Shown: positions 10,499 through 19,926, counted from the stretch's first letter. The stretch is 64,000 bases of DNA from Methylobacterium oryzihabitans (GCF_004004555.2 NZ_SACP01000002.1:186001-250000), one strand, 5' to 3'. The notes: generated by a model from the letters alone, not told the origin. Translations and numbers: made by a program.

Positions 10499-11086
10499 TC
10501 AGCGCCGCCGCAGCCGCACGTAGAGCGCGCCGCTGCCGCCGTGATGGAGCGACGCCTCCTCGAAGCCGAGCACGAGGGCGCGCATCTCCGGCAGGCGCAA
10601 CCAATGGGGGACGCTGCGGCGCAGGACGCCGCGCTCGCGGTCGATGTCGCCGCCGGCCCCGCCCTTGCCGGTGACGACGAGCACGACCGTGTGCCCGGCC
10701 CCGCGCGAGCGGTTCAGGAAGCCGATCAGGGCGCCGTGCGCCTCGGCCTGGCGCATGCCGTGCAGGTCGATGACCGCGTCGACGCTGCGCGAGCCGCGCT
10801 TGAGGCCGGTGCGGACCCGGCGTTCGAGCGGCGCCAGCGGCGGCAGGGCCGGCGGGGGAGGGGAGGGCCGCAGCGCCGCGGGCGCGGCCCAAGGCGGGCG
10901 CGGCAGGGGCGCGGGCGGCGGGGGCGGCGCCTTCGCGACCGGTGCCGGCTCGGGGGCCGGGCGGGGTCGTGCGAGCGTCGGAGCGGGCGCCTCGGGCCGG
11001 CGCAGGGGCTTGATGAGCCGGGCGATCTCGGCCCAGAGGCTGCGCTCCTCGGCGCTGAGCTGGCGCGGGCGGCGGGGCGGGCGCAT
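10499..11086 (-). CDS. Smr (MutS2 C-terminal type) domain protein
   Basis: Small MutS-related domain protein, a family with predicted or shown nuclease activity on DNA or RNA. The 195-residue protein has an N-terminal RQLSAEERSLWAEIARLIKPL, a long proline/alanine-rich linker (about residues 30-95), and a C-terminal Smr domain with the hallmark IDLHGMRQAEAHGALIGFL and VVTGKGGAGGD followed by VLRRSVPHWL. The ATG at 11086 overlaps the mltA stop by one base (TGATG), and this start is preferred over the upstream continuation. mltA-smr adjacency is common in Rhizobiales. The physiological substrate is not known. Confidence 0.92.
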   Translation of the reverse strand: MRPPRRPRQLSAEERSLWAEIARLIKPLRRPEAPAPTLARPRPAPEPAPVAKAPPPPPAPLPRPPWAAPAALRPSPPPPALPPLAPLERRVRTGLKRGSRSVDAVIDLHGMRQAEAHGALIGFLNRSRGAGHTVVLVVTGKGGAGGDIDRERGVLRRSVPHWLRLPEMRALVLGFEEASLHHGGSGALYVRLRRR

Positions 11087-12411
11087 CAGCGCACGGCGCC
11101 CGCTTGCGGCAGCGGCAGCAGCACGACGAAGCCGGCCGGGTCGCGCAGCAGGCCCCCGACGATGCCGGCCTCGGTGCCGGTGCCGAGATAGAGGTCGCCC
11201 CGGGCTGGCCCGGTGATGGCCGACCCGGTATCCTGGGCGATCACCAGTCGGGCGAGGGGGACGCTGCCGCCGTCCGGCGTCGGCAGGCGCCCGGAGAGCC
11301 AGAACGGCAGGCCGTAGCGCCACAGCCCGGCATCGACCGCGAGGCTGCGCCCGGGGATCAGCGGCGTGCCGCCGCCGCCGGTCGGCCCGGTGGCGGCGCC
11401 ATCGGCCGCGGGCAGGTCTTCGAGGCGGAAGAAGATGTAGGAGGCGTTGCGGCGGATCAGCCGCCGGGCGGTGTCGGGATGGGCGCGCAGCCAGGAGGTC
11501 CAGCGGTCGAGGGTCAGCCCCTCCAGCGGGAGGTGGCCCTCGGCGACGATCAGGCGGGCGACCGAGGTGTAGGGCCGGCCGTTGCGGCCGTCATAGGCGA
11601 GGCGCAGCACCCGGCCGTCGGGCAGGCGGACCCGGCCCGAGCCCTGGACCTGGAGCACCAGCAGGTCGACCGCGTCGCGCAGGTAGAGCAGCGGCCGGGC
11701 CAGCGGCCCGAGCGCCCCGTCCTCGATCGCCCCCCGGTCGGGATAGGGCACCACCCGCTCCCCGTCCCGGCGGCCGGCGCGCAGGCCGGGTTCGAGGCCC
11801 GGAAGCGTCTCGCCGGGCTCCGGCACGATCAGGTCGTCGGGCCGGGCGAGCGCCGGCACGGAAAACTCGGGCGACGGCTCCAGGGAGGCCCGGAGTTCGG
11901 GCTCGAAATAGCCGGTGAGGAAGCCAGCCTGCCGCTCCGCCGCCGCGGCCCGGGCCGGGCGGGTCACGCGGTAGGGGGCGAAGCGGGCGGTGAAGAAGGC
12001 GTGGGCGTCCGGGGTGTCGGCGGCGGCGGCGCAGGCGGCGGCGAGATCCTGGGACGGGGCGTCGGGGGCGGCTTCCGCCGGCACCGGCCGGGCGGGCTGC
12101 GCGCAGGACAGCCGGAAGGCCGCGAGCGCCGCGGCGAGGTCGTCCCCGGCGAAGCCGGGCAGGTCGGCGAAGGCGACCGGCTCCAGCACCGCCTCGCCGA
12201 CCCGCAGGGGCGCGCCGAGCGCTGCCCCGGCGCCGAGCGCCGGCCCGGCGACGAGCAGGGCCAGCGCTCCAGCGAGTGTCCGGCGGTGGCCCGCAAGGCG
12301 TCGCGAACGCCGGCGCCCGAGGCCGAGCCAGGAACAAGGGCGATCGCTCCGGAGCGATGGCCCTCGGGCGGCGAGGCGTGCCGGCGCGGGGAGGAGACCG
12401 GGGGCCGGCAC
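11086..12411 (-). CDS. mltA: Membrane-bound lytic murein transglycosylase A
   Basis: Lytic transglycosylase that cleaves peptidoglycan glycan strands in the periplasm. After an arginine-rich start, the hydrophobic [20 protein letters not shown] is a probable signal peptide. The MltA domain ([21 protein letters not shown]) and the C-terminal 3D domain with [20 protein letters not shown] and [13 protein letters not shown] follow; the latter holds the acidic catalytic region known from MltA. No lipobox cysteine is seen, unlike E. coli. The first possible start is a GTG at 12411 without a clear ribosome site, so the true start may be slightly internal. It lies between the Tim44-like and Smr genes. 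Confidence 0.92.
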   Translation of the reverse strand: MPAPGLLPAPARLAARGPSLRSDRPCSWLGLGRRRSRRLAGHRRTLAGALALLVAGPALGAGAALGAPLRVGEAVLEPVAFADLPGFAGDDLAAALAAFRLSCAQPARPVPAEAAPDAPSQDLAAACAAAADTPDAHAFFTARFAPYRVTRPARAAAAERQAGFLTGYFEPELRASLEPSPEFSVPALARPDDLIVPEPGETLPGLEPGLRAGRRDGERVVPYPDRGAIEDGALGPLARPLLYLRDAVDLLVLQVQGSGRVRLPDGRVLRLAYDGRNGRPYTSVARLIVAEGHLPLEGLTLDRWTSWLRAHPDTARRLIRRNASYIFFRLEDLPAADGAATGPTGGGGTPLIPGRSLAVDAGLWRYGLPFWLSGRLPTPDGGSVPLARLVIAQDTGSAITGPARGDLYLGTGTEAGIVGGLLRDPAGFVVLLPLPQAGAVR

Positions 12412-12424
12412 GGCGGACGGGGAG

Positions 12425-13147
12425 CTACTGGCCGGCTTCGGTCGCGACGAGCTGCCAGTTCGGATCGCGGCTGCCGAGGGTCCGGGCGAAGGTCCACACG
12501 TCGGTCACGTCTACCACCGCCTCGGGGCTGCCGTCGACCACCGCGCCCTGGGCGTTGCGGGTCGCGGTGATGAGCTTCGAGAGGTAGCGCACGGTGATCT
12601 GGGCGACGCGGTTGCGCACGTCGACGCCGACGATCTCGGCCTTGTCGATCGACACGAAGGTGGTCTCGACGGTCTGGCCGGCGCGCTCGCGGGTCTGGAT
12701 CGCCCGCTCAAAACCGTCCGCGACCTCGCGCGAGAGCAGCGTCTTCAGGGTCTTGCGGTCGCCCTTGGCGAAGGCGGTGACGATGGTCTCGTAGGCGAGC
12801 TTGGCGCCGTCGGCGAAGGCGCGGGGGTCGAAGCCGGGCTCCTGCTGGAAGATCGCGTCGAGGCCGCGGGCGGCGGCGGAGTTCGGCTCGACCACGCCCT
12901 TCCAGTTGCGCGGCACCGTCGCGACCGGGGCGGCGCCGGCGCGCTCGGGCCCGGCGCCGGGCAGGCGCACGACGTTGTCGCCGTCCCGCGGGGCCGCCGG
13001 GGGCTCCTCGCGGCGGCGCATCAGCGGGTTGAACGGGGGCCGCTCGCTGCCGGTCTTCTGCCCGAGCACCGAGCGCAGCTTCCAGATCACGAAGACCGCG
13101 AGCCCGAGGAAGATGAGGGTCGTGAGGTCGAAGGAGTCCTGCATCAT
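12425..13147 (-). CDS. Tim44/TimA-like inner-membrane protein
   Basis: Alphaproteobacterial relative of the mitochondrial import motor subunit Tim44. The 240-residue protein starts [24 protein letters not shown], a single N-terminal membrane anchor, followed by a charged linker and a C-terminal Tim44 (NTF2-like) fold with [20 protein letters not shown] and [18 protein letters not shown]. Its place directly opposite secB and upstream of mltA is the conserved arrangement. Two adjacent ATGs (13147, 13144) are candidates; a longer start at 13234 is unlikely because it adds no conserved residues. The function in bacteria is thought to concern membrane or lipid interaction and is not settled. Confidence 0.92.
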   Translation of the reverse strand: MMQDSFDLTTLIFLGLAVFVIWKLRSVLGQKTGSERPPFNPLMRRREEPPAAPRDGDNVVRLPGAGPERAGAAPVATVPRNWKGVVEPNSAAARGLDAIFQQEPGFDPRAFADGAKLAYETIVTAFAKGDRKTLKTLLSREVADGFERAIQTRERAGQTVETTFVSIDKAEIVGVDVRNRVAQITVRYLSKLITATRNAQGAVVDGSPEAVVDVTDVWTFARTLGSRDPNWQLVATEAGQ

Positions 13148-13516
13148 CGATCCGTTGGTGGCGGTCGCTCGCGAACCGCCCGGGCCCCGCGCCGCCGGGA
13201 TGGCGGCTTTGACATCGGCACGGGTGGAAGACAAGCCGAGGGCCGGCCTGCGACTCCGGCAACCCCTGTCATATGGGGTGCTCCGGCGGCCGTATCCAGC
13301 CGACGCCGGGCCGCATCTGCGGGCGGTCCGGACGATCGCGCAAGGGAACGTGCAGGGGAAACCGGGACCGGCGGGATGATCGGCGCCTCAGCTTGTTCGC
13401 GTGGGGCGGGCATGATAGCGCCTTCGCCGCCCGCGCGCGCGCCGCATTTCGCGCCAGCCCGCGGGGCCCGAACCACTCGACCGTCTTCTGCCAGTCTTCT
13501 CGAAGGAACCTCCACC
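13148..13516. other. Divergent promoter region, Tim44-like gene / secB
   Basis: This 369-bp gap separates two divergent conserved genes and must carry both promoters. No small gene, riboswitch or clear operator is seen. The only evident signal is the secB ribosome-binding GAAGGAA at 13502-13508. Confidence 0.5.
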
Positions 13517-14020
13517 ATGGCCGATTCCCCTGTGCCGAACGGCAACGGTGGCGCCGCCGCGCAGCCCGACGACCTCACGCCCTCCCTCAACGCGCTGGCC
13601 CAGTACGCCAAGGATCTCTCCTTCGAGAACCCGAACGCGCCGCGCTCGCTGCAGCCGCAGCAGGGCCAGGGCCCGCAGATCAACATCCAGGTCAACGTCA
13701 ACGCCAAGCAGCTCGCCGAGGTGGACTTCGAGGTCGACCTGCGCCTCGAGGGCGATGCGAAGATCGGCGCCGAGGTGCTGTTCGCGTTCGAGCTGACCTA
13801 TTCGGGCATCTTCCGCCTGCGCAACATCCCGCAGGACCAGATCCACCCGGCGGTGATGATCGAGTGCCCGCGGCTGCTGTTCCCGTTCGCCCGCCAGATC
13901 ATCGCCGACGCGGTGCGCAACGGCGGCTTCCCGCCGCTCTACATCGATCCGATCGACTTCGTCGGCCTCTACCGCCAGAAGGCGGCCGAGGCGCAGGCCG
14001 CCGGCGGGCCGCTGTCCTGA
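13517..14020 (+). CDS. secB: Protein-export chaperone SecB
   Basis: Cytoplasmic homotetrameric chaperone that keeps preproteins unfolded and hands them to SecA. The 167-residue product has typical alphaproteobacterial features: [46 protein letters not shown], and the C-terminal [20 protein letters not shown] with [15 protein letters not shown]. The ATG at 13517 is preceded by GAAGGAA. The frame is open far upstream but that part is antisense to the Tim44 gene. It converges with dnaQ through a strong hairpin. Confidence 0.97.
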   Translation: MADSPVPNGNGGAAAQPDDLTPSLNALAQYAKDLSFENPNAPRSLQPQQGQGPQINIQVNVNAKQLAEVDFEVDLRLEGDAKIGAEVLFAFELTYSGIFRLRNIPQDQIHPAVMIECPRLLFPFARQIIADAVRNGGFPPLYIDPIDFVGLYRQKAAEAQAAGGPLS

Positions 14021-14025
14021 GATCC

Positions 14026-14051
14026 GTGACTGCCGGACCCCCGGCAGTCAC
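14026..14051. terminator. Bidirectional hairpin between secB and dnaQ
   Basis: GTGACTGCCGG (14026-14036) pairs perfectly with CCGGCAGTCAC (14041-14051), leaving a 4-base loop. The 11-bp stem sits between convergent genes. There is no T-tract on either side, so its termination activity is inferred from position and stem strength. Confidence 0.65.
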
Positions 14052-14059
14052 GACCCGCC

Positions 14060-14791
14060 TCAGTCCGGGCCGGTCTCGCCGAGATACTCGTGCCAGATCG
14101 CGCCCGCGCCGAGGCCGGCCACGAAGGCGGCATGGGCCGCGCGCTCGGCGTCGTCGATGCGCGCGCGCGGGGCCGGACGCGGTCCGCGCCGCGCCGCGCC
14201 GGTCCGTTCCGTCCCGCGCCGCAGGTCGGCCCCGCTCTCCATCGCGAGGCCGAGGCTGGTCTGCTTGCCGCCGAGCAGCTCGATATAGACCTCGGCGAGG
14301 ATCTGCGCGTCGAGGAGCGCGCCGTGCTTGGTGCGGCGGGAATTGTCGATGCCGTAGCGCGAGCACAGGGCGTCGAGGTTGTTGGCGGCGCCCGGGTGCC
14401 GGCGCCGGGCCAGGGCCAGGGTGTCGACCACCGCCGCGAGGTCGATCGGCGGCGGTCCGGTCTCGCCGAGCCGGGCGTATTCCGCGTTGAGGAAGCCGAC
14501 GTCGAAGGCGGCGTTGTGGATCACCAGGGTGGCGTCGCCGCAGAAGTCCCGCCACTCGGCCGCGATCGCGGAGAAGACCGGCTTGTCGGCCAGGAAGGCG
14601 TCGGAGAGGCCGTGGACCGCGAAGGCGCCCTGCGACACCGGCCGCTGCGGGTTGACGTAGCGGTGGAACTCGACCCCGGTCGGAATGTGGTTGAGGAGTT
14701 CGATGCCGCCGATCTCGATCAGCCGGTCCGTCTTGGCATCGGTGCCTGTGGTCTCGGTGTCGAGGACGATCTCGCGCAGCACGCCTGACAC
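14060..14791 (-). CDS. dnaQ: DNA polymerase III subunit epsilon
   Basis: 3'-5' proofreading exonuclease of the replicase. The 243-residue protein shows the DEDDh set: ExoI in REIVLDTETTG, ExoII in LVIHNAAFDVGFLN, and ExoIII in KHGALLDAQILAEVY. The C-terminal tail (RGPRPAPRARIDDAERAAHA and beyond) is the polymerase-alpha binding region expected for epsilon. The start is a GTG at 14791; a second in-frame GTG three codons later gives the more usual short opening. It converges with secB. Confidence 0.95.
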   Translation of the reverse strand: MSGVLREIVLDTETTGTDAKTDRLIEIGGIELLNHIPTGVEFHRYVNPQRPVSQGAFAVHGLSDAFLADKPVFSAIAAEWRDFCGDATLVIHNAAFDVGFLNAEYARLGETGPPPIDLAAVVDTLALARRRHPGAANNLDALCSRYGIDNSRRTKHGALLDAQILAEVYIELLGGKQTSLGLAMESGADLRRGTERTGAARRGPRPAPRARIDDAERAAHAAFVAGLGAGAIWHEYLGETGPD

Positions 14792-14911
14792 TCCATGTTC
14801 GGCCGGGCCCGCGGGCCGGGGCCGGGCCGGTTGTAGCGCCCGAGGGTTAACCGGCCCCCGGCATCGACGCCAGCCCCGGGGCTACGCGCTCCAAGGCGAC
14901 TCGCTCCAAGG

Positions 14912-15844
14912 CTACTTGCGCCAGATGCCGACCTTCTCGGTGCGGGCGCGGCGCTCCGCCTCCATGAGGTCGGGCGTCGCGTCGGCGCTGGCGCGGCCGC
15001 CGCCGTTGTAGAGCACGACCTCCGACAGGTCGTGCCCGTCGACGGCGCACTGGTAGCTGTCGCCGGCCGCCGGCTGGCAGTTCACCGGCCGGCCGGCGAG
15101 GTAGCCGGTGAGGTCCTGGGCCTGACCGCCCTTCGCCCACTCGACGCCGAACAGGCGCACGACCCGGCCGCCGAGCTTCAGGGTCGCGGTGTCGACGACC
15201 TCGGCGACGCCGGCCAGCGCCCGCGGCGGCGGCGGCGGCGCGGGCGGAGCCGCCTCGGGGGCGACGGCGCCGGTCGCCGGCGGGTCGCGCCGGGGCGCCG
15301 GATCGGGGGCGGGAGGCGCCTCCGGAGCCGGCCGGGTGACGAGATACACCGCGGCGAGCCCGGCGAGGATTCCCGCCGCGTAGAGCGGCCGGCGGCCGAG
15401 GCGGCGCGAGGCGACCCGCTGCGGCCGGGCGAGACCCGGCTTCAGCCCGGGCCCGGGCTCCGCCCGGGGCGGCGGGACCGGAGCGGGGGCCGCCGGCGCC
15501 GGCGGGGCGGCGACCGGAGGGGCGGCGGGGGCCTCGGCGGCGGTCTCGGCCGGAACCTCGGCCGGTGCCGGCGGGCGCGGCGCGGCGGGGGGCTCGGCCC
15601 GGAACATCCCGGGATGCTGCCGGCGCAGCTCGCCCACCAGGTCCGCCAATGTGACGGGGCCGCCATCCTCGCCGTGGCGGCGCGGCCGGCCCTCGCGGTC
15701 GACGACGCGGTAGCCCGGCGCCTCCTCGCTCGGGCGGGCCGAGGCTTCCACCAGCAATTCGAGCGTGCGCCGGGCGCCCTCGACGGGACGCTGCCGGTCG
15801 ATCTCGGCCCGGATCAGGGCCCTCATCTGGTCACGCGCGCTCAT
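14912..15844 (-). CDS. Membrane-anchored protein with degenerate SNase-like OB fold
   Basis: Function unknown. The 310-residue protein has a charged cytoplasmic N-terminus (MSARDQMRALIRAEIDRQR), a long Ala/Pro-rich stretch (about 85-150), one transmembrane helix (LYAAGILAGLAAVYLVT, about 168-184), a second proline-rich linker, and a C-terminal globular domain from VAEVVDTATLKLGGRVVRLF to the end (EAERRARTEKVGIWRK). That last domain follows the staphylococcal-nuclease pattern, including the closing GIW, but the catalytic Asp/Arg/Glu positions expected after RLFGV are not preserved, so it is probably non-catalytic. It may bind a ligand or partner in the periplasm. Confidence 0.8.
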   Translation of the reverse strand: MSARDQMRALIRAEIDRQRPVEGARRTLELLVEASARPSEEAPGYRVVDREGRPRRHGEDGGPVTLADLVGELRRQHPGMFRAEPPAAPRPPAPAEVPAETAAEAPAAPPVAAPPAPAAPAPVPPPRAEPGPGLKPGLARPQRVASRRLGRRPLYAAGILAGLAAVYLVTRPAPEAPPAPDPAPRRDPPATGAVAPEAAPPAPPPPPRALAGVAEVVDTATLKLGGRVVRLFGVEWAKGGQAQDLTGYLAGRPVNCQPAAGDSYQCAVDGHDLSEVVLYNGGGRASADATPDLMEAERRARTEKVGIWRK

Positions 15845-15929
15845 GCGGGTCTGGATCCTGGCCGTCGCACCGGCAGGCGGGGGTTGCCGAGGGCATCAGG
15901 GGAAGGAACTGCGACGATCGTGGGGCGGA

Positions 15930-16775
15930 TCACGGCTGCAGCGGGGATCCGCCGGCGAGCCGCTCGCGGTGCATGACCCAACTATTCTCCGACACGATCA
16001 CCGGGCGCTCGCCGACGAAACGGACCGCCAGCTCGACCGCCACCGTGCCCTGCGAGCGGGTGCCGCGGCCCGGGCTCGCCGCCGAGAAGTCGACCGTGCT
16101 CTGGACCCGGCACAGGCCGAGCTCGGCGTTGCAGGCGGTGCGCACCGAATCCGGCCGCAGACGGTAGCGGCGCTCGGGCCAGCGCGCCACGAAGCGCCGC
16201 TTCTCGGCCAGCAGCGCGCCCATGCTCATCGGCCGGCCGTGGAACACCACGCTGTCGCCGTAGAAGCGCGGCGCGTCCCCGAGGGTGGCGCCGTTGGACT
16301 CTGAGATCGATGCGAAGTAGTCGCGGTTCAGGGTCTGGGCCGCGGCGGCGAGCGCCCGCATCGATCCGTCGGGTGCGGCGCGCACCGTCATCGGCAGCGG
16401 GACCGGGACCGGCGCCGGGCGCGGGCCCTCGACCGCGCGCCGCGCCTCGCGCCGCTGGGGCTCGAAGGCGAGGCGCTCGCCGTGCCGGGGCGCGCGGGGC
16501 TGGGGCGTCGCGGCCTCCCGGGTGGCGTCGGCCTTCGGCGCCTCGGCCTGGACCGGCTCCGGCCGGGGCTTCGCCGGGTCGGCCCTGAGCGCCTCGGCCT
16601 TGGGCGCCTCCGCCTTGGGCGTGTCGACCTTGGGCGTGTCGACCTTCGCGGTCTCGCCGGCCCGCGGAGGGTCGACCCAGCCGTTGCCGCCCTGCGCCGC
16701 CGCGGCGCCGGGCAGGAGGGCCGTCGTCACGAGGAGCGAGGCGAGCATCACGGTCGGGCGGAGGCGGCGAGGCAT
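15930..16775 (-). CDS. Secreted Ala/Pro/Lys-rich protein with possible NTF2-like domain
   Basis: Not recognised as a named family. The 281-residue product starts MPRRLRPTVMLASLLVTTAL, a clear Sec signal peptide (cleavage after AAA-Q near residue 27). Next comes a low-complexity segment with short repeats (VDTPK twice, then EAPKAEA) and basic residues. The C-terminal part (from about residue 135, MRALAAAAQTLNRDYFASIS to VIVSENSWVMHRE) has the length and pattern of a compact alpha+beta domain resembling NTF2/SnoaL proteins; this is an inference. The ATG at 16775 is chosen because an upstream extension would precede the signal peptide. Confidence 0.8.
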   Translation of the reverse strand: MPRRLRPTVMLASLLVTTALLPGAAAAQGGNGWVDPPRAGETAKVDTPKVDTPKAEAPKAEALRADPAKPRPEPVQAEAPKADATREAATPQPRAPRHGERLAFEPQRREARRAVEGPRPAPVPVPLPMTVRAAPDGSMRALAAAAQTLNRDYFASISESNGATLGDAPRFYGDSVVFHGRPMSMGALLAEKRRFVARWPERRYRLRPDSVRTACNAELGLCRVQSTVDFSAASPGRGTRSQGTVAVELAVRFVGERPVIVSENSWVMHRERLAGGSPLQP

Positions 16776-17021
16776 GGCGGCACCGGAAAAGGCGGGACTG
16801 CACCATAGAACGTTCCCGGCTACCTTGACGGTTCCATCTGCCAACGTGCTTGAGGATTGGTTCCGCACCGGCCGGGGCCGTTGACCGTGACGGCCGGGCC
16901 CGAAACGCGGCCACGGGGCTTGCCAGGAAGCGTGGCCACGGGCCTTGCCATTGCGTCAGGGCATCCCACCTCTGGGACAACCCGGGTCCGGGCCCCTCTG
17001 GCGGTCGAGGCGTCGGCCGTG

Positions 17022-18014
17022 ATGTCGGACCCCTTCCCCGCCTTTGTGCTGACGCGGCACGATCGCACGGGAGGGCCCCGCGCCTTGACCGGCTCGACCA
17101 CCCCCGCATCGCCCGGCGCGGCGCGCCGCGCCCTGCTCATCGTCAACCCGAAGGCCCGCAACGGCGGGCTCGACCTCGCCGGCATCAGGGAGGCGCTGGG
17201 CCGCGGCGGCATCGCCACCGTCGAGCCGCCGGAGAAGGCCGATTGCGCCGACCTGATCCGCGCCGCCTCCGACGTCGATCTCGTGGTGCTCGGCGGCGGC
17301 GACGGGACCCTGAACGCGGCGGCGCAGGCCCTGGCCGAGCGCAAGCTGCCGTTCGGCATCCTGCCGCTCGGCACCGCCAACGACCTCGCCCGCAGCCTCG
17401 GCCTCCCCCTCGACCCGGTCGCGGCCGCCGAGGTGATCGCGACCGAGCCGGCCCGGCCGATCGATCTCGGCTGCGTCAACGGGCACTACTTCTTCAACGT
17501 CGCCAGCGTCGGCTTCTCGGCCGACCTCGCCGGCGAGCTGACCGCCGACCTCAAGCGCCAGTGGGGCACGGTCGGCTACGCCATGGCGGCGGTGCGGCTG
17601 CTGCGCCGCTCGCGGCCCTTCACCGTCTACATCGAGCACGACGGAGAGATCGAGACGGTCCGCACCATCCAGGTCTCGGTCGGCAACGGCCGGCACTACG
17701 GCGGCGGCATGACGGTGGAGGAGAACGCCACCGTCGACGACGGCCTGCTCAACTTCTACAGCCTGGAGGTCGCGCATTGGTGGCGGCTGGTGGCGCTGCT
17801 GCCGGCCCTGCGCCGGGGCACCCAGGGGCAGGCCGCGGACGTGCGCGCGTTCAAGACCACCGAGGTCGTGCTGCGCACGAAGAAGCCGCGCCCGGTCAAC
17901 ACCGACGGCGAGCTGACCACCTACACCCCGGCCCACGTCAAGGTGGTGCCCCAGGCGGTGCGGGTGCACGCGCCCGAGCCGGTGGTCCGCGGCCGCCACG
18001 CGCTGCTGCCCTGA
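17022..18014 (+). CDS. Diacylglycerol-kinase family lipid kinase (YegS/DgkB-like)
   Basis: Predicted cytoplasmic lipid kinase that phosphorylates diacylglycerol or a related lipid. The 330-residue product contains the family nucleotide-binding opening RRALLIVNPKARNGG, the GGGDGT signature (LVVLGGGDGTLNAAAQAL), the substrate loop GILPLGTANDLARSLG, and the C-terminal beta-sandwich with ISVGNGRHYGGGM-type motif (VSVGNGRHYGGGM). The ATG at 17022 gives a 35-residue leader before the domain; an in-frame start at 16857 is possible but adds an unlikely proline/arginine-rich sequence. The stop lies inside the first arm of a dispersed repeat. Confidence 0.9.
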   Translation: MSDPFPAFVLTRHDRTGGPRALTGSTTPASPGAARRALLIVNPKARNGGLDLAGIREALGRGGIATVEPPEKADCADLIRAASDVDLVVLGGGDGTLNAAAQALAERKLPFGILPLGTANDLARSLGLPLDPVAAAEVIATEPARPIDLGCVNGHYFFNVASVGFSADLAGELTADLKRQWGTVGYAMAAVRLLRRSRPFTVYIEHDGEIETVRTIQVSVGNGRHYGGGMTVEENATVDDGLLNFYSLEVAHWWRLVALLPALRRGTQGQAADVRAFKTTEVVLRTKKPRPVNTDGELTTYTPAHVKVVPQAVRVHAPEPVVRGRHALLP

Positions 18015-18117
18015 GCAGGTTTCGCAAAAGCGGCTGCCGCTTTTTGCGAGAAAAACCTGCGACACGACAATGAACTCAGCGGACGAAGGGTTGGCCCGCC
18101 AACGCAAGTCTGCTTAG
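18011..18117 (+). repeat. Structured dispersed repeat A, copy 1
   Basis: This 107-bp element also occurs at 48206-48311. It is bounded by CTGAGCAG (18011-18018) and CTGCTTAG (18110-18117). Inside, GCAGGTTT (18015-18022) pairs with AAACCTGC (18053-18060) around a nested CGCAAAAGCGG/CCGCTTTTTGCG stem, and GTTGG/CCAAC forms a second hairpin at 18090-18103. Compared with copy 2, stem bases change in pairs. It overlaps the lipid-kinase stop codon and may act as its transcript end. Confidence 0.8.
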
Positions 18118-18161
18118 AGCCGACCGTCTCCACACACTCACGCACACGAGAGGAAGACCGC

Positions 18162-18911
18162 GTGGACAACGTCATGCAGCTCGCCGCCGACCCGGCGGCC
18201 TGGGTCGCGCTCGCGACCCTGGTGGTGATGGAGGTCGTGCTCGGGATCGACAACCTGATCTTCATCTCGATCCTGACCAACAAGCTGCCCGAGCACCAGC
18301 AGGCCCGGGCCCGGCGCATCGGCATCGGCCTCGCGCTGGGGCTGCGGCTCGCCCTGCTCGGGACGGTCGCGTACATCGTCCACCTCACCGAGCCGGTGGT
18401 GACGCTGCTCGGCAAGAGTTTTTCCTGGCGCGACATCATCCTGATCGCCGGCGGCCTGTTCCTGCTGTGGAAGGCGACGAAGGAGATCCATCACAGCGTC
18501 GATCCGGGCGCCCACGCGGACGACGCCCCCAAGGGGCCGGGGATCGGCTTTTCCGCCGCGATCGCCCAGATCCTGCTCCTCGACCTCGTGTTCTCGATCG
18601 ACAGCATCATCACGGCGGTCGGCATGACCGATCACGTCGAGATCATGGTCGTGGCGGTCGTCGCCGCCGTCACGGTGATGCTGCTCGCCGCCGACCCGCT
18701 GTCGCGCTTCATCGCCGCCAACCCGACCGTGGTGATGCTGGCGCTCGGCTTCCTCATCATGATCGGCATGACGCTGATCGCCGAGGGCTTCGGGGCGCAC
18801 GTGCCGAAGGGCTACGTCTACACCGCGATGGCGTTCTCGGCTGGCGTCGAGGTGCTGAACATCTTCGGCCGCCGCGCCCGTCAGGCCCGGCGACGCAGCG
18901 CCGGCGGCTGA
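18162..18911 (+). CDS. TerC-family integral membrane protein
   Basis: Polytopic inner-membrane protein of the TerC family, implicated in metal (manganese) efflux and metalation of exported proteins. The 249-residue product shows the paired acidic motifs in membrane helices, [14 protein letters not shown] and [14 protein letters not shown], with about seven predicted transmembrane segments and a basic C-terminal tail. The GTG start at 18162 is preceded by GAGGAAG at good spacing. Downstream is a strong terminator. The precise substrate cannot be told from sequence. Confidence 0.93.
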   Translation: MDNVMQLAADPAAWVALATLVVMEVVLGIDNLIFISILTNKLPEHQQARARRIGIGLALGLRLALLGTVAYIVHLTEPVVTLLGKSFSWRDIILIAGGLFLLWKATKEIHHSVDPGAHADDAPKGPGIGFSAAIAQILLLDLVFSIDSIITAVGMTDHVEIMVVAVVAAVTVMLLAADPLSRFIAANPTVVMLALGFLIMIGMTLIAEGFGAHVPKGYVYTAMAFSAGVEVLNIFGRRARQARRRSAGG

Positions 18912-18922
18912 GGCGCGGACCC

Positions 18923-18950
18923 GGGTGCCGGACGATCCGGCACCCGTTTC
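18923..18950 (+). terminator. Rho-independent terminator after terC-like gene
   Basis: GGGTGCCGGA (18923-18932) pairs with TCCGGCACCC (18936-18945), a perfect 10-bp stem with a three-base loop, followed by GTTTC. It lies 12 bp after the stop codon. Confidence 0.8.
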
Positions 18951-19014
18951 TCAGGCCTGTCACAGGCGGGTGCTCTAACGGCGGAGGCTTTGCCTTCCGC
19001 CGGACCCCGCACCC

Positions 19015-19926
19015 ATGACCGACATCACCGACCGCTCCTTCGCCGCCACCGTCGAGGCGGTCCGCCGCGACATCGCCGACAGCTACGACGAGGAGATCGA
19101 GCTCGAACTGGAGGACGAGCGCCTCGCGCAGCTCGGTTTCGCCTCCGGCGACGGCCTCGACCGCCGGGTCTACTTCCGCGAATTGCTGCGGCTCCAGCAC
19201 GAGCTGGTGCGGCTCCAGGACTGGGTCCAGCACAACCGGCTGCGGGTCGTCGTGCTGTTCGAGGGCCGCGATTCGGCCGGCAAGGGCGGGGTCATCAAGC
19301 GCATCACCCAGCGGCTCAACCCGCGCGTCTGCCGCGTCGCCGCCCTGCCGGCGCCGAGCGAGCGCGAGCGCACGCAATGGTACTTCCAGCGCTACGTCGC
19401 CCATCTGCCGGCCGGCGGCGAGATCGTGCTGTTCGACCGCTCCTGGTACAACCGTGCCGGGGTCGAGCGGGTGATGGGCTTCTGCACCGAGACCGAGGTG
19501 GAGGAGTTCTTCCGCTCGGTGCCCGAGTTCGAGCGCATGCTGGTGCGCTCCGGCATCGTGCTGCTGAAATACTGGTTCTCGATCACCGACGAGGAGCAGG
19601 AGATGCGCTTCCAGATGCGCATCCACGACCCGCTCAAGCAGTGGAAGCTCTCGCCGATGGACGTCGAGTCGCGCCGGCGCTGGGAGGACTACACTCGGGC
19701 CAAGGAACAGATGCTCGCCCGCACCCACATCCCCGAGGCGCCGTGGTGGGTGGTCGAGGCGGTGGACAAGAAGAGGGCGCGCCTCAACTGCATCGCTCAC
19801 CTGCTCGGGCAGATCCCCTACGGCGACGTCGAGCACCCGGCCGTCCACCTGCCCGACCGCGTGCGCCACCCGGACTACGTGCGCGCGCCGGTGGCGCCCG
19901 AGATGCTCGTGCCGGCGCGGTATTGA
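19015..19926 (+). CDS. ppk2: Polyphosphate kinase 2 family protein
   Basis: Enzyme that transfers phosphate between polyphosphate and nucleotides, mainly making GTP or ATP from NDP and polyP. The 303-residue single-domain protein carries Walker A in VVVLFEGRDSAGKGGVIKRI, the lid region NPRVCRVAALPAPSERERTQ, and Walker B with FDRSWYNRAGVERVMGF, all characteristic of PPK2. The C-terminal DVEHPAVHLPDR closes the domain. Length and motifs match class I (NDP-phosphorylating) PPK2, but the class assignment is an inference. Confidence 0.95.
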   Translation: MTDITDRSFAATVEAVRRDIADSYDEEIELELEDERLAQLGFASGDGLDRRVYFRELLRLQHELVRLQDWVQHNRLRVVVLFEGRDSAGKGGVIKRITQRLNPRVCRVAALPAPSERERTQWYFQRYVAHLPAGGEIVLFDRSWYNRAGVERVMGFCTETEVEEFFRSVPEFERMLVRSGIVLLKYWFSITDEEQEMRFQMRIHDPLKQWKLSPMDVESRRRWEDYTRAKEQMLARTHIPEAPWWVVEAVDKKRARLNCIAHLLGQIPYGDVEHPAVHLPDRVRHPDYVRAPVAPEMLVPARY

